A program made the position numbers and the translations under genes. 42,870 nt of DNA from a virus, in IMG/VR virus record IMGVR_UViG_3300037200_000030, positions 1 through 42,870 of that record; one strand, written 5' to 3'. The notes under the pieces are model-generated. The model was not told the origin of the DNA, did not search any database, and saw only the letters and a program-made list of their open reading frames with translations. This document shows positions 33,375 to 38,712 of the stretch, in pieces. Every line of letters starts with the position of its first letter. The first letter of the stretch is position 1.

Positions 33375-33401
33375 AAAAAAGTAGAGGAGCCGTAGCTCCT
33401 C
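33375..33401 (-). terminator. Rho-independent terminator before the thioredoxin-like gene
   Basis: On the minus strand GAGGAGC (33401-33395) pairs perfectly with GCTCCTC (33390-33384) around a four-base loop, followed by TAC and six T ending at 33375. The T-tract touches the ATG of the thioredoxin-like gene. It separates the small early genes from the replication genes and may limit how much transcription passes on. Confidence 0.8.
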
Positions 33402-33421
33402 CCTCCAGGCTCAGTGCATTT

Positions 33422-33871
33422 TTACTTGTGACGTTTGATTAGAGGCAGGCCGTATGCTTTAGATGCTTGACGATATGTATTATAGAATTGTGTAAAGTCC
33501 TTAAAAAACGCTTCGTCGTTCGCGCGGTACTCTGCTTGCATAGAATCAAACAATTGTTTGAGTCCTGATTCTTTGTTTGTCGTACGTGCAGCATGCAGAG
33601 TCCTCCATTCATCCTCACTGAGTAGGCTCAAGTGAGAGCTAGCCTTACGAAGGCGTGGAGCAGCATTAGCTAGAGCATTAGCAAGAATCTCGCTGCGGGA
33701 TGTCTTTACATCAGTTTTCAATTTGGTATCCTCTTCATCAATCTCATAGTAAGGATTAGGGTAATCTGGAGGCAGCTCATGCGTTATAGGTGGGCCAAAG
33801 TCTCTCGTAACTGCTGGGTAAGATTTCGTTTTAGACATGGTTGTTACCTTTCTAGCATAGTTGTTCGACAT
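33422..33871 (-). CDS. Charged helical protein, unknown function
   Basis: 149 residues from ATG 33871 (TAATG overlap), or 138 from ATG 33838, which has a better ribosome site (AAAGG nine bases before). The first half is Pro/Asp/Glu-rich (HELPPDYPNPYYEIDEEDTK), the second helical and charged (ANALANAAPRLRKASSHLSL). The end is basic (LIKRHK). No family was recognised. It is the last gene before the terminator in the small early block. Confidence 0.6.
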   Translation of the reverse strand: MSNNYARKVTTMSKTKSYPAVTRDFGPPITHELPPDYPNPYYEIDEEDTKLKTDVKTSRSEILANALANAAPRLRKASSHLSLLSEDEWRTLHAARTTNKESGLKQLFDSMQAEYRANDEAFFKDFTQFYNTYRQASKAYGLPLIKRHK

Positions 33872-34083
33872 TAGATATCATTCCCCCTTGTAGGTCCACC
33901 AATAACACAAGCATAAACTATAGCTACTTCTCCCCCATCATTAGCAGATGTAATAGGAATATAACCCATCATGTTATATCTCATATTCATAGTATAAGAT
34001 TCTCTCCATTCTTTTTCTGTAGCGTACCTCAAATACTGTCCATCCATAGTATAAAGTCTGCCCCAGTCCTCCATTATGTTCAT
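33871..34083 (-). CDS. Small early protein, unknown function
   Basis: A 70-residue protein with an aromatic, Met-rich N-terminal half (DWGRLYTMDGQYLRYATEKE) and a hydrophobic C-terminal strand (EVAIVYACVIGGPTRG). It starts in a four-base overlap with the previous gene and ends in a TAATG overlap. Nothing was recognised. It is part of a string of very small early-type genes. Confidence 0.6.
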   Translation of the reverse strand: MNIMEDWGRLYTMDGQYLRYATEKEWRESYTMNMRYNMMGYIPITSANDGGEVAIVYACVIGGPTRGNDI

Positions 34084-34268
34084 TTCTCTACAGCTCCTAA
34101 TCTTACAGCCCAGTTCATTTGATCATTATGATGCATCAAACCATAATAACGCTTGTCTTTACCTTTAGGCAAAGTTAAACACTCTTCATAACATTTTTTA
34201 TGAAATTCATATAACTTCTGTATCTCTTCTTGACTGTGTATCTTAAACATACCATCTACATTAGTCAT
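34080..34268 (-). CDS. Small early protein, unknown function
   Basis: A 62-residue charged helical protein (EEIQKLYEFHKKCYEECLTL, then RYYGLMHHNDQMNWAVRLGA). It overlaps the preceding 48-residue gene by eight bases and the following one by four. No motif was recognised. Packing alone supports it. Confidence 0.55.
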   Translation of the reverse strand: MTNVDGMFKIHSQEEIQKLYEFHKKCYEECLTLPKGKDKRYYGLMHHNDQMNWAVRLGAVEK

Positions 34269-34407
34269 TTAACGTCTCCACCCATATCTCAAATATGAAA
34301 TCATCTAAATCAAACCCCAGTGCATTACACACCCAACAAAAATCTTCGTAGGGGCCATCAAAGAATGTATCCCTTGATAGTTCATCTAACGAATACGAAA
34401 CTCTCAT
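34261..34407 (-). CDS. Small acidic early protein (48 residues)
   Basis: A 49-codon ORF in line with its neighbours. The product is acidic and aromatic (DTFFDGPYEDFCWVCNALGF, ending VETLND). Its first seven residues, MRVSYSL, are identical to those of a small gene at 36051 on the other strand side of the early region. The starts share ATGAGAGTTTCGTA, which suggests a duplicated start region. No function is assigned. Confidence 0.55.
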   Translation of the reverse strand: MRVSYSLDELSRDTFFDGPYEDFCWVCNALGFDLDDFIFEIWVETLND

Positions 34408-34408
34408 A

Positions 34409-34567
34409 TTATTTCACATCTTCTTCTAGAATACTAACGACTTTGTGCCACGCTGTTGCAATATCTATAGCCAAGGCGTACTGCTTCCAATCTTTGTATT
34501 CAATAGCGACATTTATCACTTCATTCCACTTTTTAAGGTTATCTTTTGCTAATTCTAATGTGATCAT
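34409..34567 (-). CDS. Small helical early protein (52 residues)
   Basis: A 53-codon ORF; one base separates its stop from the next ATG. The product is predicted as a two-helix bundle (ELAKDNLKKWNEVINVAIEY; QYALAIDIATAWHKVVSILE). Its upstream neighbour ends at 34569, and GGGGTAAGATAAC precedes the ATG. It was found by reading the gap between longer genes. Function unknown. Confidence 0.55.
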   Translation of the reverse strand: MITLELAKDNLKKWNEVINVAIEYKDWKQYALAIDIATAWHKVVSILEEDVK

Positions 34568-34568
34568 G

Positions 34569-34733
34569 TTATCTTACCCCTGGTTTAGAAGGACGATCTC
34601 CAGCAGTGTACACTGTTCTCATGTTCATAAGACGTTGTTCTTCATTATACTTATCAAAGTACTCATCTAGGACAGTCTTCTTCGTCGTAGGCTCCATAAT
34701 ATCTAGTAACCTACTAATCAACTTCTTAAACAC
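34569..34733 (-). CDS. First gene of the minus-strand early block, unknown function
   Basis: About 54 residues from GTG 34733. The frame is open to ATG 34778, but that ATG overlaps the -10 box of the promoter. GTG 34733 has AGGAGA seven bases upstream and lies about 34 bases after the expected transcript start. The product is basic and helical (FKKLISRLLDIMEPTTKKTV), ending in a Pro/Lys/Arg tail. No family was recognised. Confidence 0.6.
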   Translation of the reverse strand: MFKKLISRLLDIMEPTTKKTVLDEYFDKYNEEQRLMNMRTVYTAGDRPSKPGVR

Positions 34734-34773
34734 AGCTAGTTCTCCTTGTCGTGTGCTCTTGGTTTGTGTATAC

Positions 34774-34803
34774 ATCATATCATAGGTTACATGATGATGT
34801 CAA
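34774..34803 (-). promoter_or_regulatory. Sigma70-like promoter for the minus-strand genes
   Basis: On the minus strand TTGACA (34803-34798) is followed after 18 bases by TATGAT (34779-34774), a 5 of 6 match. It is placed to drive the early and replication genes leftward. It lies back to back with the rightward promoter at 34860, separated by about 55 bases where a regulator could control both. Confidence 0.6.
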
Positions 34804-34859
34804 GGTAAGTATGAGATATAAATGTAAAGTGTCTTTTACACGTATGATGACATATGACC

Positions 34860-34888
34860 TTGACATGTTAGATGAGATATGAGACAAT
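34860..34888 (+). promoter_or_regulatory. Sigma70-like promoter for the rightward early genes
   Basis: TTGACA at 34860-34865, a 17-base spacer, then GACAAT at 34883-34888 (4 of 6). The spacer carries TTAGATG, the half-site of the palindrome found in the two later early promoters. The -10 region belongs to a 15-base segment repeated at 35158-35172. A leader AAGAAAGAAGG precedes the first ATG at 34914. Confidence 0.6.
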
Positions 34889-35172
34889 GTATCTATAAGA
34901 AAGAAGGTTCACCATGCAAGTTCAACCAATAGTGAAAAAACAAACGAGTTTCAAACTCATCTTATCACCAGAAGAGAAGAAACAACGCAGGGAACAAATA
35001 GATAAGATGGTTAAGCAAGTCATAGCTATAGCATCCGAGCATATCCTTGATAACAGTGTTGATGAGAAACAAGTACGTAAGATGGTTACCAAGAAGTACG
35101 ATGCTATCATAAGACAAAAAGTACTTAACTCAATCTGAACCTGCAAAGTCTCGAAAGTATGAGACAATGTAT
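34878..35172 (+). repeat. 15-base exact direct repeat before two early genes
   Basis: TATGAGACAATGTAT occurs at 34878-34892 and again at 35158-35172, each time shortly upstream of a small gene (the interval between copies is gene 34914-35138). The first copy overlaps a -10 box. The second has no good -35 (CCTGCA at the right spacing), so the repeat may be a leader element or a weaker promoter. Confidence 0.6.
34914..35138 (+). CDS. Small basic early protein
   Basis: A 74-residue, Lys/Arg/Gln-rich helical protein (SPEEKKQRREQIDKMVKQVI; VRKMVTKKYDAIIRQKVLNS). It is the first rightward gene behind the promoter at 34860, with AAGAAAGAAGG as ribosome site. A basic helical early protein may bind nucleic acid or a host protein, as early phage host-takeover factors do, but there is no motif. 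Confidence 0.6.
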   Translation: MQVQPIVKKQTSFKLILSPEEKKQRREQIDKMVKQVIAIASEHILDNSVDEKQVRKMVTKKYDAIIRQKVLNSI

Positions 35173-35217
35173 GCATAGAAGAACGAACGCAACGCCGCTA
35201 GTGAAAGAAGAAACAAC

Positions 35218-35451
35218 ATGAAGGCTCTACTCATCAAGTATCACGGACCTACGAACACAAAAGGAACTAGACTTAGTGTTCAATCAGAAGGCTTCAAACC
35301 TATTTTTGAGAATAGGGAGTACGATTTAGAAATAGATGATCAAGCGCATAGAGTAGCGTGGAGAACCTTCCAAAAACGGTTTGGTATAGACCACCCTAAC
35401 TTCGCAATCGGTACTCTTCCTAACGGCGATTATGCGGCGGTACTCATCTAA
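35218..35451 (+). CDS. Small early protein, beta-rich, unknown function
   Basis: A 77-residue protein with a compact alpha/beta look (MKALLIKYHGPTNTKGTRLS; FAIGTLPNGDYAAVLI). It ends with TAATG, so the next tiny membrane gene is coupled. The pattern of a leading short strand and a late GDYAAVLI resembles small phage proteins of unknown role seen in many genomes. No function is assigned. Confidence 0.6.
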   Translation: MKALLIKYHGPTNTKGTRLSVQSEGFKPIFENREYDLEIDDQAHRVAWRTFQKRFGIDHPNFAIGTLPNGDYAAVLI

Positions 35452-35585
35452 TGATCAATAAGCAGGACAGTGTCCTTCTCACCATCGTATCGACAGGATT
35501 CATGTGGGTCACGCTACTAGGCTTCACCTTGATCGGTATAGCAGCAGTGACCGCCCTCGTTCAGCACACCGTTTGTCACAACTAG
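35451..35585 (+). CDS. Small membrane protein (44 residues)
   Basis: A 45-codon ORF starting in a TAATG overlap with the preceding gene. The product has one strong membrane span (FMWVTLLGFTLIGIAAVTAL) between a short polar N-terminus and a C-terminus with His and Cys (QHTVCHN). Similar single-span early proteins are frequent in phages. Function unknown. Confidence 0.55.
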   Translation: MINKQDSVLLTIVSTGFMWVTLLGFTLIGIAAVTALVQHTVCHN

Positions 35586-35602
35586 TCACTAGGGAGAATA
35601 CC

Positions 35603-35821
35603 ATGTATCAAACCTATCTTAACGCCAAGAAGGCGTGGAAGGACGCTAGAGATGCTCCTTGGTCCGACACATACAACGAAACGTACAATAGGACTCTCTT
35701 AGCCGCGAAGAAAGCCTGGGGATCCTACCGTAAAGAGGAGGTTCAGGAACCTTGCGAATGTGGGGAACTATGCTGCAACATGGGCGAAACGTGCTCACCT
35801 TGTCTTGAGGCTTACAACTAA
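35603..35821 (+). CDS. Small protein with C-terminal Cys cluster, probably zinc-binding
   Basis: A 72-residue protein. ATG 35603 follows AGGGAGAATACC; a longer frame back to 35504 would overlap the membrane-protein gene. The N-terminal 50 residues form amphipathic helices with a repeated AKKAW motif (LNAKKAWKDARD and LLAAKKAWGSYR). The C-terminus has six Cys (CECGELCCNMGETCSPC), enough for one or two zinc ions. No family was recognised. Confidence 0.6.
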   Translation: MYQTYLNAKKAWKDARDAPWSDTYNETYNRTLLAAKKAWGSYRKEEVQEPCECGELCCNMGETCSPCLEAYN

Positions 35822-35848
35822 CCATTACACTATCAGCACACACAAGCA

Positions 35849-35877
35849 TTTACATCTAAGGTTAGATGTGATATCAT
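35849..35877 (+). promoter_or_regulatory. Early promoter with palindromic operator (copy 1)
   Basis: TTTACA (35849-35854), 17 bases, TATCAT (35872-35877). Between and overlapping the boxes lies the perfect palindrome ACATCTAAGGTTAGATGT (35852-35869). A dimeric regulator bound there would block RNA polymerase. The same unit recurs at 36194-36222. It is followed by the shared leader AAGAGAGTAAGAAAGAAGG and a small gene. Confidence 0.75.
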
Positions 35878-35902
35878 AAGAGAGTAAGAAAGAAGGTTTG
35901 AC

Positions 35903-36049
35903 ATGTATACATTAGAAGGACCCTATGTAACCCAAGGGGAGTATTCTTGGAACATTGTAGACCAAGACGGAACTATTTTTGATAATTACGACAATAGTGA
36001 TGAAGCAGAAATCGAATTAGCCATGCTGAATAGCAGTAAGAAGGTTTGA
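35903..36049 (+). CDS. Small acidic early protein (48 residues)
   Basis: A 49-codon ORF behind the palindromic promoter, with AAGGTTTGAC just before the ATG. The product (VTQGEYSWNIVDQDGTIFDN, then a helix DEAEIELAMLN) has the layout of small phage proteins with a W-x-V-x-x-x-D-G strand pair and a following helix. The gene at 36248 is similar in size and acidity and has its own copy of the promoter. Function unknown. Confidence 0.65.
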   Translation: MYTLEGPYVTQGEYSWNIVDQDGTIFDNYDNSDEAEIELAMLNSSKKV

Positions 36050-36050
36050 C

Positions 36051-36188
36051 ATGAGAGTTTCGTACAGTTTACACGTGGCGGCAGGACGCCAAGCCGACTT
36101 TTGGGAACGCGCCATCGTGGCGAGAGCACTAGCTAATCTCGAAAGATGCATCAACAAAGGTTACAAGCTTTACACGAGTAGCACATAA
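36051..36188 (+). CDS. Small basic early protein (45 residues)
   Basis: A 46-codon ORF starting one base after the previous TGA, with the leader GTAAGAAGGTTTGAC that other early genes share. The product is helical and basic (GRQADFWERAIVARALANLE). Its N-terminal MRVSYSL matches the minus-strand gene at 34407. Function unknown. Confidence 0.55.
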   Translation: MRVSYSLHVAAGRQADFWERAIVARALANLERCINKGYKLYTSST

Positions 36189-36193
36189 GCTAG

Positions 36194-36222
36194 TTTACAT
36201 CTAAGGTTAGATGTAGTACAAT
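36194..36222 (+). promoter_or_regulatory. Early promoter with palindromic operator (copy 2)
   Basis: TTTACA (36194-36199), 17 bases, TACAAT (36217-36222; 5 of 6). The palindrome ACATCTAAGGTTAGATGT at 36197-36214 is identical to copy 1 at 35852. It drives the gene at 36248 through the leader AAGAGAGTAAGAAAGAGAG. Perfect conservation of the palindrome while the -10 differs suggests a bound regulator. Confidence 0.75.
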
Positions 36223-36247
36223 AAGAGAGTAAGAAAGAGAGTTTGAC

Positions 36248-36439
36248 ATGTTTGAAGTATTTGAGAACGAAGGTTGGAAAGGATATCAACCCTCCTGGTA
36301 CGCTACGGATGGAGAAGAACCTTCAGTAACATTTGATACCGAGGAAGAAGCTCAAGAGTACTGTGACGAACAAAATGGAGTTTGTGTGGCATGTGATAAA
36401 GACAATGGAATAAACGGACATACTTGTAAAGACGCCTAG
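36248..36439 (+). CDS. Small acidic Cys-containing early protein
   Basis: A 63-residue acidic protein (DGEEPSVTFDTEEEAQEYCD) with four Cys in the second half (YCDEQNGVCVACDKDN and HTCKDA), possibly one zinc site. It is the last gene of the rightward early block and is followed by a terminator at 36472. No family was recognised. Confidence 0.6.
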   Translation: MFEVFENEGWKGYQPSWYATDGEEPSVTFDTEEEAQEYCDEQNGVCVACDKDNGINGHTCKDA

Positions 36440-36471
36440 ACTGTTTATATAACCGCCAAGACTTTACAAAG

Positions 36472-36500
36472 GACTTCCCTCGTAAGAGGTGAGGTCTTTT
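36472..36500 (+). terminator. Terminator after the rightward early block
   Basis: GACTTC-CCTC (36472-36481) pairs with GAGG-T-GAGGTC (36486-36496), ten base pairs with one bulged T and a GTAA tetraloop, then four T. The T-tract is short but the stem is strong. Confidence 0.65.
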
Positions 36501-36851
36501 CGCATGTGCTCCTTCCGTAGCTAACGACGCTGTGAGGTTAGCCTAAGTCTTTGATATTGATGTCTAACTTGTTTGTGAGGCAGTCCTAACTATAATGTTT
36601 ATGTAAAGAAACTTTTACCTTAGCTTGACCTAACTATAACATAAGCTTGACCTAAGTGCAACCACTCCTCGAATGTTAAGACTTGGCACCCTCCCTTGAC
36701 AAGCACAACCAACCATGGTTGTCAACCACCCTAGCCGGGGGGACCCTAAACTTTACAATGGGGGGCGGGGGGGAAGCTCTTTTCTGTATGTGTACATATA
36801 GGACCCCTCTCCCCAAAGGTTATATATACACCCTTGTCGAAATAGTAGAGT
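36501..36851. other. Gene-free region with repeats, inverted repeat and G-runs
   Basis: No credible gene is seen here. It holds an inverted pair GCTAAC/GTTAGC near 36522-36544 and TATAAT at 36591-36596 (weak -35 TTGTTT 16 bases before). Two exact 12-base repeats AGCTTGACCTAA lie at 36622 and 36644, and CCTAACTATAA occurs twice (36585, 36629). An inverted repeat TTGACAA/TTGTCAA spans 36696-36725. G-runs of six, six and seven lie at 36737-36742, 36760-36765 and 36767-36773, and the AT-rich TTATATATACA at 36820-36830. The mix of iteron-like repeats, a strand-biased G-rich element and an AT-rich patch fits a replication origin, a packaging site or a control region. Confidence 0.5.
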
Positions 36852-37016
36852 ATGAGAACTTACTATTCTAACCCTGAGACCGGGTGCAGAACCAAGAAGC
36901 CGGATCCGAGGCGCACCGTAACAGGGCACCTGCCGATCATAGCTACGATCAACCCCTGGTTGTTCTACACCGCTCTTATCCTAGGTGGCCTCTACATGGC
37001 TGTGGTGTTTATATGA
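36852..37016 (+). CDS. Small membrane protein (54 residues)
   Basis: A 55-codon ORF that starts the rightward late block after the gene-free region. The first 25 residues are polar and basic, followed by a membrane span (LFYTALILGGLYMAVVFI) up to the stop. Its stop and the next start overlap as ATGA. A longer frame in another phase (from 36884) belongs to the next gene and was not used there. Function unknown. Confidence 0.6.
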   Translation: MRTYYSNPETGCRTKKPDPRRTVTGHLPIIATINPWLFYTALILGGLYMAVVFI

Positions 37017-37177
37017 GTGGTATACCTAACGCACAGGAGCCTACTACACCTTACCCTGCAGGGTATGTTTCACTACCCAATGCTAACGAGTATATTACAG
37101 CACGTATAGAGGACTGTAGCGACTCTAATACTGCGGATCTGCCCTACAACCCTCCACCTATTGATCCAGTACAATAA
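37013..37177 (+). CDS. Small Pro/Asn-rich protein
   Basis: 54 residues from ATG 37013, in an ATGA overlap with the membrane protein; an ATG at 36884 in the same frame lies inside that gene. The product is Pro/Tyr/Asn-rich (TTPYPAGYVSLPNANEYITA), ending in NPPPIDPVQ. Probably largely disordered. No function is recognised. Confidence 0.55.
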   Translation: MSGIPNAQEPTTPYPAGYVSLPNANEYITARIEDCSDSNTADLPYNPPPIDPVQ

Positions 37178-37192
37178 GAGGCCAACGATATT

Positions 37193-37417
37193 ATGAGTGA
37201 GAATCCTAATGACAACAGTAATAACAACAGTAATAACAACAGTAATAACTTACCAGAGTTTGAGTCTGAAGCCATAACAGACCACCTGAATCAGATGAAG
37301 CATCCTATTGACACATCCCCAGGAGATTATGAACCTTCACCATGCTTCTGTTTAGATTGTATAGAGAAGAGGCTAGAGAAGACATACTGGGACATATGGA
37401 ACAACACTGATCTATGA
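37193..37417 (+). CDS. Small Asn-rich protein with tandem repeats
   Basis: A 74-residue protein. Residues 7-20 are an Asn/Ser run encoded by three exact 12-base units (CAACAGTAATAA, 37213-37248). The rest is acidic and ends with PCFCLDCIEKRLEKTYWDIW, with three Cys close together. The stop overlaps the next start (ATGA). Function unknown. Confidence 0.6.
   Translation: MSENPNDNSNNNSNNNSNNLPEFESEAITDHLNQMKHPIDTSPGDYEPSPCFCLDCIEKRLEKTYWDIWNNTDL
37213..37248 (+). repeat. Three exact 12-base tandem repeats in a coding region
   Basis: CAACAGTAATAA three times without error, encoding an Asn/Ser tract. Because the unit is a multiple of three, gain or loss would change length without frameshift. 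Confidence 0.8.
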
Positions 37418-37712
37418 GTACCAACAAAAAAGTCCACAAATTCATGGTCATCCCACTTTCACTCTTTGCTACAAGCCTGGTGGTTACATGCAGCCCTCCC
37501 CCTCCGATAACTCCGACTCCCCAGACGACTCCATCATCGACCCCAACGCTGGCCCCTTCCCCCGTTACCTCACCAACTCCGAGATCCTCGCCGCTGCCAA
37601 GCCCGACATCGTCACCAACGACCCCATCGACCTCGGTTTCTCCACCTTCAACGCCCTCTTCGATGCCTACATTCGCCCCTACACCCGCATCGACGAACTG
37701 GACAGCCCCGAA
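37414..37712 (+). other. N-terminal secretion signal and NCN-codon linker of the 37414-38712 gene
   Basis: Codons about 1-26 encode a positively charged start and hydrophobic core (FMVIPLSLFATSLVVTC), a likely signal peptide; the Thr before the Cys makes a lipoprotein site only possible. From about codon 27 to 95 nearly every codon has C at position two, giving Pro, Ser, Thr and Ala only. This is the stretch over which a second ORF runs. Confidence 0.6.
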
Positions 37713-38712
37713 TGATTACCCTCCTGATACTTGGACTCCTTACAGTGCTAGCCCTAACAGCGTATGGAACACACCGTTCCAACAAAGTCCAGCAGTACCG
37801 GACCCAAATTCTCTCACATACCAAAGATTTTACACCTCCAACAAAAACTTCGGATACTTCTCAAGTCTGACATTTGGATACACTGATGAATCCAATCAAT
37901 ATGGTCATCCAATTTATTTTGGGTACGCTACTGATCCTGTGTATACTGTAAAGTGCCTAGCGAGTTGGGCAGATGTATGTCCACCATCAACCCAGAAGTT
38001 CCACATCCCTAAATACGCCGTTCCTGCAGGAGGCTCTGATGCACATCTTACGTCGATTGACTACACCTATAACCCGGCTCTGGAGCTGGACGGTTGGAGT
38101 TGTAACAAACCATCTGGTGCCGGGGGAGTCTTTACTTGCCAGGCCGCAGGGGCAGGACCCATCAATGGACCCGGACTGGCCTTTGGACAAACAGCAGCAG
38201 GATACGCCCAGTGGGCAGGAGTCATTAGAGCAAGCGAACTCACAGACGGATATATTGGGCATGCCCTCTTCGTGGTGGCACCCTGCACTGCATCTTCGTC
38301 GGTTTACCCCTCCATACCCCGTGCAACGGATACCCTATGTCCCTCTGGACAAGGAGCACCATACGGATTTAGGATTCGATTGAACATGACCCCTCAAGCC
38401 ATTGCAGCTCTATCAATACCTCAAAGCCATAAGACTATCCTTACAGCCCTATCCTCATTTGGAGCATATCAAGGAGATACAAATGGAAACAATAACATGT
38501 CTCTACAAGTCGAAGCCGACGAGATGTACACAGCCCCTAACTATGTCAACCCCAGTTGTGGATCCCTCCCCTCAGGAGCCCCCTGCACCCCCCTCACAGC
38601 CTGGGCCAACGGACAACCCGGTGTTACCTGGACAGGAGCCAACTACAACATCGACATTTCAAAGGACGTACCTAACTCTTCCTGGCAGTGGTTACTGCCT
38701 CCCACAAACTAA
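37414..38712 (+). CDS. Secreted protein with Pro/Ser/Thr linker and C-terminal exoprotein-like domain
   Basis: A 432-residue ORF starting in an ATGA overlap with the preceding gene. After the signal peptide and linker (to about residue 95) comes a globular, Cys-containing domain: SPNSVWNTPF, IPKYAVPAGGSDAHLTSIDY, AGVIRASELTDGYIGHALFV, GFRIRLNM and SSFGAYQGDTNGNNN. The HAL...RLRL...YGxYxxD pattern recalls a family of secreted bacterial proteins, perhaps lectin-like; I cannot name it. The linker-plus-domain design is unusual for a phage and may act at the cell surface. Several other ORFs overlap it in the other two frames (see 37488, 37712, 38039, 38483). Confidence 0.65.
   Translation: MSTNKKVHKFMVIPLSLFATSLVVTCSPPPPITPTPQTTPSSTPTLAPSPVTSPTPRSSPLPSPTSSPTTPSTSVSPPSTPSSMPTFAPTPASTNWTAPNDYPPDTWTPYSASPNSVWNTPFQQSPAVPDPNSLTYQRFYTSNKNFGYFSSLTFGYTDESNQYGHPIYFGYATDPVYTVKCLASWADVCPPSTQKFHIPKYAVPAGGSDAHLTSIDYTYNPALELDGWSCNKPSGAGGVFTCQAAGAGPINGPGLAFGQTAAGYAQWAGVIRASELTDGYIGHALFVVAPCTASSSVYPSIPRATDTLCPSGQGAPYGFRIRLNMTPQAIAALSIPQSHKTILTALSSFGAYQGDTNGNNNMSLQVEADEMYTAPNYVNPSCGSLPSGAPCTPLTAWANGQPGVTWTGANYNIDISKDVPNSSWQWLLPPTN
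37488..37715 (+). CDS. Overprinted ORF in the linker region (75 residues), uncertain
   Basis: An ORF in another frame of the secreted-protein gene, starting at ATG 37488 after GGTGGTTAC. The product looks like an ordinary acidic protein (FPRYLTNSEILAAAKPDIVT; FSTFNALFDAYIRPYTRIDE). Nearly every codon ends in C. Caution: a Pro/Ser/Thr/Ala linker uses NCN codons, which makes this frame NNC and therefore free of stops by itself. The independent support is that its TGA overlaps the ATG of a second, hydrophobic ORF as ATGA, this genome's usual gene junction. Confidence 0.35.
   Translation: MQPSPSDNSDSPDDSIIDPNAGPFPRYLTNSEILAAAKPDIVTNDPIDLGFSTFNALFDAYIRPYTRIDELDSPE
37712..37870 (+). CDS. Overprinted small membrane-anchored ORF (52 residues), uncertain
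   Basis: A 53-codon ORF starting in the ATGA overlap with the 75-residue ORF and lying wholly inside the secreted-protein gene. It begins MITLLILGLLTVLALTAYGT, a clear N-terminal membrane anchor, followed by a polar, Gln/Thr-rich tail. Size and topology recall small lysis proteins such as spanin components, but this is only resemblance. The frame is outside the low-complexity linker, so its openness is not explained by codon composition. Confidence 0.4.
   Translation: MITLLILGLLTVLALTAYGTHRSNKVQQYRTQILSHTKDFTPPTKTSDTSQV
38039..38383 (+). CDS. Overprinted ORF with strong ribosome site (114 residues), uncertain
   Basis: In frame with the 52-residue ORF, ATG 38039 is preceded by AGGAGG five bases upstream, a near-perfect Shine-Dalgarno site. 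The frame stays open for 115 codons. The product starts MHILRRLTTPITRLWSWTVG, basic and amphipathic, then becomes Gln/Asp/Pro-rich. It could be real or chance, since the enclosing gene encodes GG at this point (codons with AGG). No family was recognised. Confidence 0.3.
   Translation: MHILRRLTTPITRLWSWTVGVVTNHLVPGESLLARPQGQDPSMDPDWPLDKQQQDTPSGQESLEQANSQTDILGMPSSWWHPALHLRRFTPPYPVQRIPYVPLDKEHHTDLGFD

Noticed and set aside
36696-36725. TTGACA at 36696 as a promoter -35
   Set aside because: No -10-like hexamer at 16-18 bases; the sequence is better explained as one arm of an inverted repeat.
36884-37013. Longer start for the Pro/Asn-rich gene at 36884
   Set aside because: The extension overlaps a small membrane-protein gene in another frame; ATG 37013 has the ATGA overlap.
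37488-37715. Third-position C bias as proof that the overprinted 75-codon ORF is coding
   Set aside because: The outer frame's Pro/Ser/Thr/Ala linker forces C at its second codon position, which is the third position of this ORF, so the bias and lack of stops are not independent evidence.
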